Origin: Bacteriovorax sp.
Lineage (GTDB): Bacteria > Bdellovibrionota > Bacteriovoracia > Bacteriovoracales > Bacteriovoracaceae
Assembly: GCA_028710485.1 (NCBI GenBank)
Contig: JAQTTZ010000029.1
Location: 1-37,665, forward strand
Direction: 5' to 3'
DNA length: 37,665 bases
In this document: positions 17,343 through 26,563 of the stretch, piece by piece
How the letters are laid out: every line of letters begins with the position of its first letter
Position numbering within the stretch: the stretch's first letter is position 1
Translations under genes and position numbers: made by a program
The notes under the pieces: model-generated
Database searches by the model: none
What the model saw: the letters and a program-made list of their open reading frames with translations, nothing else
What the model was told of the DNA's origin: nothing

Positions 17343-18269
17343 ATGATAAAAAAAATTACATCCTTTATTTTTTTGCTTTCATTAAAAGTTTATGCTGAAA
17401 CTCCCAATGATATAACTCACGTGAACACTTGCTCGGTGGAATTATTTTCAAAAGTATATCGACTGGAAAGTAATCAAACATTGAGCAGTAGTGACATCAT
17501 TCTTAAAACTAATTGTGACAGTATAATTTCAAACAAAATTTCACAATTAATTTCAAACTCAAGCGGTACTGTTGGAGCTGACTTTTTAAAACGTGAATTA
17601 GCGAAAGACTTTAGCTCCACTATTATTGAGATCACTCCACGGAAACTTTCTTTAATGGAATTGAACTCAACGCTTCGAGATCAACTAACAAGTGAATCTA
17701 ATCTTTATTTTTTTAATTCAAAATCGCTTAATGGAATTAAAACCCTGGGTCTTATCGAAAGTGAACAACTTAAGGCCAACTGTGAAAGCTGTAGTAGCTT
17801 CGGTGAAAAAAATATCAAAATCGACATCACTAGTCCTTTGCAAAACACCACAAGAACTCTTTGGTTTTCATCTAGAATCATGGCTAAAATTAAAGTCTTT
17901 AAAGCTAAAAGAAGTTTAAGTTTCCAACAAAAACATCTTGAAGTTGAGGATTTTTACTCCGAGGAAGTTTTCGTTGGAAACCCTGATAATATTTTAACGA
18001 CACTTGATAATATTCAATTTTACAAAGCCAACAAAAACATTCTCCAGGGTGCTGTCGTCTCTAACTTAGACCTTCAAGCAGTCAATCTGGTTAGTTTTGG
18101 AACGCCTGTTAATGTCACTCTTAAAAACCAAAACATCAATCTTCACAGAACAGCTATGCCTACTCGTTCGGCTTTGTTTGGTGATGTGATTGAACTTAGA
18201 AATCCTAATAACAACAAAACAATTGCTGGAAAAGTTGTTGATTTCAACAAAGTGGTGATCGAACTATGA
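17343..18269 (+). CDS. flgA: Flagellar P-ring assembly chaperone FlgA
   Basis: 308 residues with a Sec signal peptide (MIKKITSFIFLLSLKVYAE), so periplasmic. The C-terminal half has the SAF/FlgA domain, ending with FGTPVNVTLKNQNINL, PTRSALFGDVIELRNPNNNKTIAGKV. FlgA is a chaperone for FlgI polymerisation around the rod. The N-terminal half is poorly conserved and contains several cysteines. It overlaps flgH by four bases (ATGA), and flgI follows flgH, so chaperone and client are in one operon. Confidence 0.88.
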   Translation: MIKKITSFIFLLSLKVYAETPNDITHVNTCSVELFSKVYRLESNQTLSSSDIILKTNCDSIISNKISQLISNSSGTVGADFLKRELAKDFSSTIIEITPRKLSLMELNSTLRDQLTSESNLYFFNSKSLNGIKTLGLIESEQLKANCESCSSFGEKNIKIDITSPLQNTTRTLWFSSRIMAKIKVFKAKRSLSFQQKHLEVEDFYSEEVFVGNPDNILTTLDNIQFYKANKNILQGAVVSNLDLQAVNLVSFGTPVNVTLKNQNINLHRTAMPTRSALFGDVIELRNPNNNKTIAGKVVDFNKVVIEL

Positions 18270-19051
18270 AAATAAAATCTTTTATTATTCTTGGAACTCT
18301 TTCTGTTCTTTTAACTTCATGTTCATCTTATATAAATTCGATGTATAAAGACTTCGAACAACAAGATCGCCAAAACAACGAGGTTGATGTTCCCACTGAT
18401 GGTTTTGAACAATACCGCCATCCTAAACGCAGGACATCTACTGAATACAATCGCGTTGATCGCACGATTACAACTGGCAACGAAAAATCTGTTACACCGA
18501 ATATAAAACGTCAGTACAAAGCTGAAAAAGAAGCTGTTAAAAGATACACGGCAAGTGATCTTACCGACAAAGGAAGCGATGGAAGTTTATGGGCAGGAAG
18601 CGACCCTAATGCCTTTTTATTTTCTAATAATAAAAGCAAAAACTCTGGTGATATCATTCAAATCAACGTACTGCCTCGTTTGAAAAATGAAATCACAATG
18701 GAATTGAAAAAAGCTTTTCCTGATAACCCATACGATACAAAGACAGGTGCCGAGACTGCGAAATCTGGTGATCCAAAGGCTCCTGTTGCCGACAAGCCTG
18801 CAACTGATAAAAAAGAAGCCACTACCGCCGATACTGCTGGTGGTGATAGTGCTCAAGATAAAATTTCAGGCGTGGTCGTTGAAGAAATTAATCGCGAACA
18901 TCTTTTGATTAAAGGACGCAAGAATGTTCTTTTTAAAAATCGAAAGCGCATGGTCGAAGTTCAAGCACTTGTTTCAAGAAAGGATATTGGTGAAAACGAC
19001 ACTGTGAGCTCTGATGCAATCTTGGAATCAAACGTAACCGTTGTTAGATAA
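18266..19051 (+). CDS. flgH: Flagellar L-ring lipoprotein FlgH
   Basis: 261 residues. The signal peptide ends in LLTSC, making C19 the lipidated residue of an outer-membrane lipoprotein. The FlgH blocks GSLWAGSDPNAFLFSNNKSKNSGD and the C-terminal ISGVVVEEINREHLLIKGRK are recognisable. A Thr/Ala/Lys-rich stretch (about residues 155-200) is inserted in the middle, longer than in enterobacterial FlgH (232 residues). The L-ring is the bushing where the rod crosses the outer membrane. Confidence 0.92.
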   Translation: MKIKSFIILGTLSVLLTSCSSYINSMYKDFEQQDRQNNEVDVPTDGFEQYRHPKRRTSTEYNRVDRTITTGNEKSVTPNIKRQYKAEKEAVKRYTASDLTDKGSDGSLWAGSDPNAFLFSNNKSKNSGDIIQINVLPRLKNEITMELKKAFPDNPYDTKTGAETAKSGDPKAPVADKPATDKKEATTADTAGGDSAQDKISGVVVEEINREHLLIKGRKNVLFKNRKRMVEVQALVSRKDIGENDTVSSDAILESNVTVVR

Positions 19052-19063
19052 AGGATAATGAAT

Positions 19064-20068
19064 ATGAAAAAAACTCTTTTAACTCTTTCACTACTCCTTG
19101 CCAGTACTGCTTATTCTGCTCCGAGCAGATTAAAAGATCTGGTATCAGTAAAAGGAGTTAGAGAAAATCCCATACTTGGTTATGGGCTAGTCATCGGTTT
19201 AAACGGCACTGGAGATGCTGGTGGTGAAATCACCAACACATCATTGAAGAAAATGTTTGAGAAATTAGGACTCAATCCAAAAACTGAAATTACTTCTAAA
19301 AATGTTGCCGCGGTTGTTGTCACCGCAAAACTTCCTGCTTTTGCTCGAGTAGGACAAAAAATAGATCTAGTGATTTCTTCAATTGGCGATGCATCTTCAC
19401 TTGCGGGGGGAACTTTATTAGTGACTCCATTAAAAGGAGGAGATGGTAATATTTATGCTGTCGCAGCTGGGCCAATGTCTATCGGTGGATTAAAAAAAGG
19501 GGCTAAATTTGCGACCACTGGAACTATTCCTGGTGGGGCTACAGTTGAAAAAGAAGTTGTTACTGAATTTGAAAAGAAAAACTCGTTGCGCTTAAGTTTA
19601 AATAATCCCGACTTTACAACTGCTGCGCGTATTGAAAAAGTTATCAACGAAGAACTTGGTGGAAAATTTGCTTCAGCGAAAGATTCAACGACTATTGATT
19701 TAGTTGTTCCTGTTCAATATGAAAGAAATATTGTTCAGCTAATGGCAATTGTCGAAAACTTTAAAGTCAATCCAGATAGTGCAGCTAAAATTGTTATCAA
19801 TGAAAGAACTGGAACCATTGTTGCTGGTGGTGACGTGACAGTCGCTCCTGTGGCCATTAGCCATGGCGATCTAACTATTGAAGTAAAAGGCGATGGCGGA
19901 GATAAAGGTGGAAAACCCAACACCATTTACTTTATGGAAAAAGGAACAACTCTTAATGAGTTAGTGAAGAGCTTAAATGCTTTTGGGGTGGCACCTGAAG
20001 ATCTAATCTCAATCTTTCAGACACTTAAGAAAGATGGCGCCCTTGTTGGTGATATTGAAGTGATCTAG
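19064..20068 (+). CDS. flgI: Flagellar P-ring protein FlgI
   Basis: 334 residues. I prefer ATG 19064 because AGGA (19052-19055) lies eight bases before it; the ATG at 19058 is only two bases from it. A Sec signal peptide ends near AYSA. FlgI motifs RLKDLVSVKGVRENPILGYGLVIGLNGTGD, KNVAAVVVTAKLPAFARVGQKID and INERTGTIVAGGDVTVAPVAISHGDL are all clear. It forms the periplasmic ring in the peptidoglycan layer. A possible promoter (TTGATA at 20093-20098) follows the gene, in front of flgJ. Confidence 0.96.
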   Translation: MKKTLLTLSLLLASTAYSAPSRLKDLVSVKGVRENPILGYGLVIGLNGTGDAGGEITNTSLKKMFEKLGLNPKTEITSKNVAAVVVTAKLPAFARVGQKIDLVISSIGDASSLAGGTLLVTPLKGGDGNIYAVAAGPMSIGGLKKGAKFATTGTIPGGATVEKEVVTEFEKKNSLRLSLNNPDFTTAARIEKVINEELGGKFASAKDSTTIDLVVPVQYERNIVQLMAIVENFKVNPDSAAKIVINERTGTIVAGGDVTVAPVAISHGDLTIEVKGDGGDKGGKPNTIYFMEKGTTLNELVKSLNAFGVAPEDLISIFQTLKKDGALVGDIEVI

Positions 20069-20167
20069 TTGTGTATTTTTTATAGCTAGCTTTTGATAAA
20101 TTTTTTGTGCTAAAATTTTATTAAGTCTCAATGATTGGGACTTGCTCAAAACTTAGGAAGAGTTTCC

Positions 20168-20662
20168 ATGAGTGTTCCAACAATCGATACTAATCGAGGA
20201 ATTACCACTAAAACACAGCAAGCTAAATCGCTTGAGTATAAAGCTGTCGATGATAGAAAATATATTCCAAAACAATACCAAGAAGTTGCCGAGAGTATGG
20301 AAACCCAATTTGCTGAAACAATGATAAAGCAAATGAATCAGACCATTGACGAGACTGCTGGTGAAGATTCTGGAATGGATTATTATAAATCGCTTCAGAC
20401 CACCGAAAGGGCCAAAATGATGGCAAAGCAAAATAATCTTGGACTGCAAAACGTGATCTTGGACCAGATTTATCCAAAGCGAATGCGCAATGAAATGGCG
20501 CTCAAACAATATCAGGCGCAAGTTGATTTAATCCACCACAATTTGCCTAGCTACAAACTTGAGAAGAAAACTGATACAATACAGATGGGGAAGAATGATT
20601 CTACCTCGGTGTCTGGTGACAAGACTATTACCGGACAGAACTCAGAAGGAGGCTTGCCATGA
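20168..20662 (+). CDS. flgJ: Short FlgJ-type rod-binding protein (no muramidase domain)
   Basis: 164 residues from ATG 20168, which has AGGAAG seven bases upstream; a TTG at 20135 would add 11 residues without support. The core AESMETQFAETMIKQMNQTI...GMDYYKSLQTTERAKMMAKQNNLGLQNVILDQIYP matches the N-terminal rod-cap (Rod-binding) domain of FlgJ. The C-terminal peptidoglycan hydrolase domain of enterobacterial FlgJ is absent, so rod penetration of the wall needs another enzyme. It overlaps flgM by four bases. Confidence 0.85.
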   Translation: MSVPTIDTNRGITTKTQQAKSLEYKAVDDRKYIPKQYQEVAESMETQFAETMIKQMNQTIDETAGEDSGMDYYKSLQTTERAKMMAKQNNLGLQNVILDQIYPKRMRNEMALKQYQAQVDLIHHNLPSYKLEKKTDTIQMGKNDSTSVSGDKTITGQNSEGGLP

Positions 20663-20985
20663 GCGCAGTCGATAGTACCTCTTCAAGATCCCTTTTCATG
20701 CCTGGCAAAAAGGAAACTCGCGAAAGTGGAAAAGTTGGTCCGGCAGGATTAAAAAGAAATTCTGAAACTAGAAAAAATGAATTAGAAGCTTTTTCTAAAT
20801 CAGACTCAAAAGTTGATATTGCTGACGCAATCAAAGATTTTGCACGTATTAAAAAAGTAGCTGATGCTGCTCCGGATATCGACAATACTGATAAGATCGC
20901 TCGATTGAAAGCTCAAATCGCGGATGGTTCTTATAAGATAGATTTAGATGGACTCAGCGATAAAATCTTGGAGCAAGAGTTCTAG
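20659..20985 (+). CDS. flgM: Anti-sigma-28 factor FlgM
   Basis: 108 residues, slightly longer than usual. The start has AGGAGG six bases upstream and overlaps flgJ. The C-terminal DKIARLKAQIADGSYKIDLDGLSDKILEQEF is the sigma-28-binding signature of FlgM, while the N-terminal half is disordered and basic, as expected for this family. FlgM holds FliA until the hook is finished and is then exported. It is placed directly before flgN, flgK and flgL, the late structural genes it helps to time. Confidence 0.88.
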   Translation: MSAVDSTSSRSLFMPGKKETRESGKVGPAGLKRNSETRKNELEAFSKSDSKVDIADAIKDFARIKKVADAAPDIDNTDKIARLKAQIADGSYKIDLDGLSDKILEQEF

Positions 20986-21020
20986 GGTCGCCAATTCTTG
21001 AGGTCTAGGATGGAGCTCGA

Positions 21021-21512
21021 ATGAATGAAAAACTAGCAATACTTTATTTTGAAGTAACAGATTTATGGAAGCGCTTATGTGAAGAACACAACGAGCTTTT
21101 CAATATTACCTGTGACGAATATTCCTTATTATTAAGCAGTGAGCTTTCTCTTCTCGAAGAAAAACTTGTCGAGAAAAATAACATTATTTTACGAATCAGT
21201 TCGCTCGAAACTATTCGCCGCGAACTAATTAAAGAACTCAATTCTATATTTCCTGAAAAAGAAATCGATAGCGTCTCTAAACTTTTGGAAATTATGAAAA
21301 CTTACGAAGTTGAAAACAAACAGAAGCATCTCTTTCGCTTCAATGCGCTTTTAATCGATATTATTGAAAAAATTCAGGCCCAAAATAAACGAAATCAACT
21401 TTTTATCAACAAAGCACTACTCTCACTTAAGCAAATCCGCATCGAGGCAACGGGGAAGAAAAATTATTCTACCTATTCTTCGAAAGGATCCGCTCTAAGC
21501 TCGAGCACATAA
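21021..21512 (+). CDS. flgN: FlgN-like export chaperone for hook-associated proteins
   Basis: 163 residues, almost entirely helical and charged with no signal peptide. Leu/Glu/Lys heptad-like spacing (about residues 30-125) suggests a long coiled coil. Position between flgM and flgK/flgL is the conserved position of flgN, whose product chaperones FlgK and FlgL to the export gate. Sequence identity to FlgN cannot be judged by eye because the family is very divergent, so the call depends mainly on size, composition and context. Confidence 0.7.
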   Translation: MNEKLAILYFEVTDLWKRLCEEHNELFNITCDEYSLLLSSELSLLEEKLVEKNNIILRISSLETIRRELIKELNSIFPEKEIDSVSKLLEIMKTYEVENKQKHLFRFNALLIDIIEKIQAQNKRNQLFINKALLSLKQIRIEATGKKNYSTYSSKGSALSSST

Positions 21513-21525
21513 CGAGGAGTGAGAC

Positions 21526-22989
21526 GTGGCTGACTTATTAGGTATTGGTAAATCTGGTCTCTTTGCTTCCAAGAAAGCGCTAGAGGTTACAGGTCACAAC
21601 CTTTCTAACGTCAACACGGAAGGATACTCTCGCCAAAAAGTAATTCAATCGACAGCTATTCCTATTTCCACAGGTGGTTTCATTCAAGGAACAGGTGTTA
21701 AGGTCGATGGAATTAATCGTGTCAATGATGAATTTCTTGATAAAAGACTTAACGCTGCTGTTTCTTCAAATAAATTTTTTGATGCTCGCTCAGAACACCT
21801 CGATCAAATTGAAGGTATTTTTAATGAGGTTGACACTGAAGGGCTTAACCAAATTCTCAATAAATTTTTTAACTCATTTCGAGAACTCGCAAACCAGCCA
21901 GAAAACGAAACAATTCGTTCAGTAGTTCGTGACAATGCGAGCCTTGCAGTAAAAGATTTTCGCCGAATTCGTGAAACACTTGACCTGCAGGCCGGAAACA
22001 TTGATAGAAAAATTGGCACGACTGTTAGTGATATAAACCAAATACTTAGTCACGTTGCTGACTTGAACGGAAAAATTGCAAATATCGAAGCCCAGCAGGG
22101 TGAATCGGGCGATCTTCGCGATCAACGCGATATATCTTTAAAAAATTTATCTGAACACTTTAAAATTCACACTTACACCGATGAAAAAGGTCGATATGTT
22201 ATTACCGCTCAAGGCATTGGGACGTTAGTGACCGGTCTTCATATTCAAGAACTTGCCGTTGTTTCAAAAAACAAAGCAAACTCTTCTAATAATATGAACG
22301 GTTCTGTTGAAGTCGTTTTAAAAGATCGGCCCTCCCAATCAATCACAGATAAATTTCAAGGTGGAACACTCGCTTCAGTAATTAAAGTGCGCAACGAAGA
22401 TTTAAAAAAACTTCAAGAAGATATGGACGGAATTGCATTTCAATTTACCTCCTCGGTAAACTCCATTCACCGTCAAGGATTTGTAAATCGTCCCATTTCC
22501 GCAGGGCCTGACGGAAGTCCTATCAAAATGGATGCCAAAGGCCTTACGACTGGTTTGGATTTTTTTACTCAGCCACTAGATAAAGAAGGAGCTGCAGGTC
22601 TTATTGATTTATCTGATGCGGTTAAAAGCGACTTGAGTAACATCTCAGCTGCTCTTTCTCCGAATGCTCCTGGAGACAACAGAGTTGCCATTGCCATTTC
22701 TAAATTACAACACGAAAGAATAGCAGGTGATGAATCTGTTACGCTTGAAGAAAAATATTTGCAGACCATTGGTAGTATCGGTCTCGAAACTGGAAAAGCT
22801 CGTCTTGATGCCGAACAATCAAATGGACTTTTGGCCCAGGCTAACAGTATCCGCGAGCGATTATCTGGCGTTTCTATCGATGAAGAAACTGCGAATATGG
22901 TTCGCTTTCAACATGCCTATGAAGCTTCTGCTAAGATGATGCAAGCTGCGGACGAAATGTTTAAAACAGTATTAGAACTCAAAAGGTAA
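21526..22989 (+). CDS. flgK: Flagellar hook-associated protein 1 (FlgK)
   Basis: 487 residues. The start is GTG with GAGGAG six bases upstream. N-terminal axial motif LEVTGHNLSNVNTEGYSRQ and C-terminal VSIDEETANMVRFQHAYEASAKMMQAADEMFKTVLEL are diagnostic. FlgK forms the first hook-filament junction layer and is secreted by the flagellar system. It is somewhat shorter than enterobacterial FlgK (about 547), with a reduced middle domain. Confidence 0.95.
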   Translation: MADLLGIGKSGLFASKKALEVTGHNLSNVNTEGYSRQKVIQSTAIPISTGGFIQGTGVKVDGINRVNDEFLDKRLNAAVSSNKFFDARSEHLDQIEGIFNEVDTEGLNQILNKFFNSFRELANQPENETIRSVVRDNASLAVKDFRRIRETLDLQAGNIDRKIGTTVSDINQILSHVADLNGKIANIEAQQGESGDLRDQRDISLKNLSEHFKIHTYTDEKGRYVITAQGIGTLVTGLHIQELAVVSKNKANSSNNMNGSVEVVLKDRPSQSITDKFQGGTLASVIKVRNEDLKKLQEDMDGIAFQFTSSVNSIHRQGFVNRPISAGPDGSPIKMDAKGLTTGLDFFTQPLDKEGAAGLIDLSDAVKSDLSNISAALSPNAPGDNRVAIAISKLQHERIAGDESVTLEEKYLQTIGSIGLETGKARLDAEQSNGLLAQANSIRERLSGVSIDEETANMVRFQHAYEASAKMMQAADEMFKTVLELKR

Positions 22990-22996
22990 TTAGAAG

Positions 22997-24019
22997 ATGA
23001 CTAGAGTTTCTGAAAATAGTTCAACTGCATCTCTTAAGTACGCTCTCAACAGAACGAAAGCGAAGATGGAAGATTTGCAACTTAAAGGATCAACGCTTAA
23101 GACTATAAGCAAGCCTTCTGACAACCCTGTCAGCAACGTTGAAGCTATGGCCTTGACCTCTTCTACTAATGACAATATTCAATATTTAAAAAATTCTGAT
23201 TTTGCTTTATTAAACTTAAACGTGACTGAAAAATCACTCGAAGAGCTTACTGATCTTCTTACTAAGGCTAAAGAAATTGCCATTGCTCAATCTTCAGACT
23301 TCTTCAATGCTGATGTTAGGAAAAACGTTGCCAACGAAGTTCAGCAACTCTACAACCAGTCTCTTGCTATCTCTAATAAGAAAGTAGGATTGAAAAATAT
23401 TTTTTCTGGAACAAATACTCTCACTGTTCCTTTTGATTCAAACGGAAATTATAAAGGCGACTCTGGACATATCAGTTTGGAAGTTTCTAGAAATTTCTTT
23501 GTACCAGTCAACCTTACGGGTGAAGAAGTCTTCTTTAGTACAGACGATAGTGGCAGCATTGAAAGCCCCCTTGAAAAATTTGAACAATTTGATAAAAGTG
23601 CTGTCAACAAACTTAGCCGTGAATTAGCTTCTACAGAAGGTGAAGATCCTGCCAAAAATGAAGGGATGCCTTTTAAATCTCGCGATAATATCTTTTCTCA
23701 ACTGCAGGCATTGACTTCGGCGCTTGAAAATAACGATCCACAAATGATTCAAGGTCTTCTTGAAAAATTTGATACCAGTATTTCTCGGCTAATCACTCTG
23801 CGTACTCGAATTGGATCAATCACCAACTCAGTTGAAACTTCTAAAACGACACTAGAAAGCGAAAATATTGACCACACTTCTCGCAAAAGCTCTCTTCTAG
23901 ATGCAGATGTGGCTGAACTTTTTTCTGATATCAATAAGCAACAGGCCGTTTTAAAAACAACTTATCAGTCAACACAGGGCGTAATGAATCAAACCCTGAT
24001 GGATTTTTTACACCGCTAA
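22997..24019 (+). CDS. flgL: Flagellar hook-associated protein 3 (FlgL)
   Basis: 340 residues. It follows flgK by seven bases. The flagellin-like N-terminus contains LKTISKPSDNPVSNVEAMAL (the conserved KPSDDP-type motif), and the C-terminal region has the paired helical segment SLLDADVAELFSDINKQQAVLKTTYQ. FlgL forms the second junction ring, on which the filament starts. Shorter than flagellins with large variable domains and in the right genetic place. Confidence 0.92.
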   Translation: MTRVSENSSTASLKYALNRTKAKMEDLQLKGSTLKTISKPSDNPVSNVEAMALTSSTNDNIQYLKNSDFALLNLNVTEKSLEELTDLLTKAKEIAIAQSSDFFNADVRKNVANEVQQLYNQSLAISNKKVGLKNIFSGTNTLTVPFDSNGNYKGDSGHISLEVSRNFFVPVNLTGEEVFFSTDDSGSIESPLEKFEQFDKSAVNKLSRELASTEGEDPAKNEGMPFKSRDNIFSQLQALTSALENNDPQMIQGLLEKFDTSISRLITLRTRIGSITNSVETSKTTLESENIDHTSRKSSLLDADVAELFSDINKQQAVLKTTYQSTQGVMNQTLMDFLHR

Positions 24020-24085
24020 ACCACTGTCTTTTTTAATCACCGCCTTGCGCACTGTGCTTAAAGTTAAAAATAATATAGTTTTTTC

Positions 24086-24114
24086 TTGCATTTTAGTTAT
24101 ATGAATAATATATG
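24086..24114 (+). promoter_or_regulatory. Possible csrA promoter
   Basis: TTGCAT (24086-24091) and TATATG (24109-24114) are separated by 17 bases in the 152-base gap between flgL and csrA. The downstream leader contains CAGGAAAG between TCAG/CTGA arms, a GGA that could be a CsrA site, but this is weak evidence. Confidence 0.35.
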
Positions 24115-24171
24115 AAGCACTGCGGGTCTGATCAGGAAAGTTCTGACCATATGCGATTTTGAGGTTGAGTT

Positions 24172-24402
24172 ATGCTGGTTTTGACAAGGAAGCTAGGCGA
24201 AAGCATCGCGATTGACGACCATATTAAAATAGTCGTTGTTCAAATAAAAGGTAAGCAAGTACGTTTAGGTATTAAGGCGCCGCCTGAAACTAAAATCCAC
24301 CGGGAAGAAGTTTACAAGGCGATCCAAGACCAAAACACTGAGGCTGCCCAAGCTGATTTAAGCTCCATTACAAATTTGGCTAATGAGTTAAACAAGAAGT
24401 AA
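24172..24402 (+). CDS. csrA: Translational regulator CsrA
   Basis: 76 residues; the 61-residue core is standard and a 15-residue tail is added. It starts MLVLTRKLGESI and has QVRLGIKAPPETKIHREEVY with R44, the RNA-binding arginine. CsrA binds GGA motifs in mRNA leaders and usually blocks translation. GAGG lies seven bases before ATG. The neighbour fliW encodes its protein antagonist, so the pair can couple flagellin level to translation as known in Bacillus and Campylobacter. Confidence 0.97.
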   Translation: MLVLTRKLGESIAIDDHIKIVVVQIKGKQVRLGIKAPPETKIHREEVYKAIQDQNTEAAQADLSSITNLANELNKK

Positions 24403-24489
24403 TTTCCTGCTTGCTCTTTTGCCCCTACGACTGCTAAAATCGTTGACAGAGGTCGGGTATTCGATCTTTTTGCTCAACGGAGGCCTAGA

Positions 24490-25059
24490 GTGAAAATTAC
24501 TACAACTAGATTTGGCGAACTTGAAGTCGACAAAAAAGACATTATTGAGTTTACAGAAGGTTTACTCGGTTTTGAAAATCTTAAGAAATTCTTTATCGTT
24601 GATCCAGGTGATCAGACGTTAATTCTTTGGTTACAATCAATTGATGATGCTGGAACCGCGTTTCCAATTATTGAACCTAAAATCTTCCAACCTAACTACA
24701 TGGTAAAACTTCTTCCTGTTGAGCTTAACAGCTTAAGTTTAGAAAATTTACAAAATGCTAGTGTGTATACCGTGCTTACAATTCCTCAGAACGTTACTGA
24801 AATGTCGGCGAATTTAAAAGCTCCGATCATCATCAATAACAAAACGAAGAATGCAAGACAGATCGTTCTTCAAGATTCAAAGCTAGAAGTTCGTTACAAA
24901 ATGTATATGGATTTAAAGAAATACATTGTTAACTACACATCAGATGATTCGAAAAGGACCAATATTGCACCAATAAGCAAAGAACAAAGCACAACTGTTG
25001 TTCACGCTAATCTTGCTCAAACAGCAACGCCAAATAAGAATCCACCAGAAGCAAACTAA
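24490..25059 (+). CDS. fliW: Flagellar assembly factor FliW (CsrA antagonist)
   Basis: 189 residues; the core is about 150 and the C-terminal tail is Asn/Thr/Ala-rich. The start is GTG preceded by GGAGG. The FliW signature includes TTRFGELEVDKKDIIEFTEGLLGFENLKKF near the N-terminus and the NLKAPIIINNKTKNARQIVL block. FliW binds either flagellin or CsrA and so releases flagellin mRNA from repression. It is the last gene of the flagellar run, directly before a strong terminator. Confidence 0.95.
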   Translation: MKITTTRFGELEVDKKDIIEFTEGLLGFENLKKFFIVDPGDQTLILWLQSIDDAGTAFPIIEPKIFQPNYMVKLLPVELNSLSLENLQNASVYTVLTIPQNVTEMSANLKAPIIINNKTKNARQIVLQDSKLEVRYKMYMDLKKYIVNYTSDDSKRTNIAPISKEQSTTVVHANLAQTATPNKNPPEAN

Positions 25060-25080
25060 TTACTATTCAAATAATTTCAA

Positions 25081-25110
25081 AAAAAAGCCCTCTTCAAGAG
25101 GGCTTTTTTT
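25081..25110. terminator. Bidirectional intrinsic terminator
   Basis: GCCCTCTT and AAGAGGGC form a near-perfect palindrome with A-run on one side and T-run on the other, giving a hairpin and T-tract on both strands. It sits between the convergent fliW (+) and TPR gene (-) and should end both transcription units. Confidence 0.93.
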
Positions 25111-25128
25111 TATTTAAATTTGTATTTT

Positions 25129-25869
25129 TTAAAGAGTTCTTAGATTTGTTTCTGTAGCAGTTCTTGAAAGATTTAGATACATACTCGCTTCAGCGTGAAA
25201 TGGATCCTTAAGGAGAACCTTTTCCCACTCTGTTTGGGCCTCTAGGATATTTCCATTCCCATAATGAAGAACGCCTAGTGCAATTCGAGCTGGAGCATAA
25301 GCAGGCTCTTCATTCTTTAAAGTCCTAAGCTCCTCTATCGCTTTGGCTATAAATCCTTTTTTAGCATAAACTTTTGCAATTTTAATTTTTGCTTCTAAGT
25401 TTTCTGAATCAAGAGCAATAACTTTGTTGTATTCGAAAAGAGCTTCATCGTATCTGTTATAAGAAAGATAAAGATCGGCGATTTCATAATGCTTGGATGC
25501 AAATTTTTTATTGATATGCTTATCTTCTAAAAGACCCGAGCCTTTATTTTTGCCTTTAACCCTTTCGTTGGCCGTTTCAAAGACTTTTCGAGCGTCTTCG
25601 TATTGTCCAATATCATTATAGAGAACCGACAAGCTGATAGCGGCGTCAGTATGCTCTGGATTTAGAGTCAAAACTTTATTAAAAGCTTTAATCGCTTTAC
25701 CAATTTCGCCATTGATGTGAAAAATGTTGGCCAGAAGAAAGAAAGCATCCACATTGTGGTCATCTGATTCAATAATTTCATTGAGAATCACTTGAGTTTT
25801 TTTATATTCAAGTTTTTCGAAACATTCGCGAGCAGATTTTAATAATTGCTCATTGTTTGAAGTATACAT
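25129..25869 (-). CDS. TPR repeat protein
   Basis: 246 residues made almost wholly of tetratricopeptide repeats, about six, e.g. AFFLLANIFHINGEIGKAIKAFNKVLTLNPEH and IADLYLSYNRYDEALFEYNKVIALD. There is no signal peptide, so it is probably cytoplasmic. TPRs are protein-binding scaffolds; the partner is unknown. It follows bamD by seven bases and is the last gene of its operon, so it may act in the same envelope process, but nothing in the sequence proves it. Confidence 0.75.
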   Translation of the reverse strand: MYTSNNEQLLKSARECFEKLEYKKTQVILNEIIESDDHNVDAFFLLANIFHINGEIGKAIKAFNKVLTLNPEHTDAAISLSVLYNDIGQYEDARKVFETANERVKGKNKGSGLLEDKHINKKFASKHYEIADLYLSYNRYDEALFEYNKVIALDSENLEAKIKIAKVYAKKGFIAKAIEELRTLKNEEPAYAPARIALGVLHYGNGNILEAQTEWEKVLLKDPFHAEASMYLNLSRTATETNLRTL

Positions 25870-25876
25870 TTAAACC

Positions 25877-26524
25877 TCAGTGAGTAATGTGTGTTGCTGC
25901 TTCATCTATACGAGTCAGAATTCGTAGTTTTTCGTTTTTATTTTTTAATGTTTTTAAAATATCTTCATAGCGAGCTTTAGCGGCCTGGTAGTCTTTCGTT
26001 TTAAAATAAAAATCTGCAATATATATCTCTTTCTTCTCTATCATTTCTTCAATTTGATTGATTCGGACTTGAGCATCTTTTACGTATTCAGTGTCGGGAT
26101 AATTTTGAATAAGTTCATTGTAGTATTTAATTGCTTCAATTCCCGCAGAAAGATCACGGTCATAAGTTGATGGAAGTTGCCGGTAAAATGATTCTGAAAT
26201 TCTAAAAATAACATAACCAAGTTCATTATATTTCGGGTGAAAGTCACGAAATAAAATATAAGCTGAAGCCGCTTCGGCGTAGTTTTCTTGTGAAAATAAA
26301 ATATCTGCTTGCAAGAGTTCCGCATGAGTTGCGTAGAAGCTATATGGATATTGGGAGCGAATTGAATTGAGCTTTTCTGTCGCTTGGATATAGCGAGATT
26401 TTGAAATTAAGTCTTTTGCTTCTTTGAAAAGAACTTCTGCTTCAGTACTGCCAACCGGTCTTTTGGTGGCACAGGAAATCACAATCAGTGAAAACGATAA
26501 TACTAAAAACTTCAAAATTCTCAA
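25877..26524 (-). CDS. bamD: Outer-membrane assembly lipoprotein BamD
   Basis: 215 residues with a lipoprotein signal ending VISC (C18). The mature part is helical with TPR-like repeats matching the BamD/YfiO family: LISKSRYIQATEKLNSIRSQYPYSFYATHAELLQAD, the aromatic FRDFHPKY block and the central NYPDTEYVKDAQVRI. BamD is the essential partner of BamA that inserts beta-barrel proteins. It is expressed with a TPR protein and an AI-2E family permease in a minus-strand group. Confidence 0.9.
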   Translation of the reverse strand: MRILKFLVLSFSLIVISCATKRPVGSTEAEVLFKEAKDLISKSRYIQATEKLNSIRSQYPYSFYATHAELLQADILFSQENYAEAASAYILFRDFHPKYNELGYVIFRISESFYRQLPSTYDRDLSAGIEAIKYYNELIQNYPDTEYVKDAQVRINQIEEMIEKKEIYIADFYFKTKDYQAAKARYEDILKTLKNKNEKLRILTRIDEAATHITH

Positions 26525-26563
26525 TGAAAACTCCAGATAAATAAGCCTTTAAAGGGAATCCTA

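Noticed and set aside
20135..20167. Upstream TTG start for the FlgJ-like protein
   Set aside because: AGGAAG lies seven bases before the ATG at 20168, while nothing supports the TTG.
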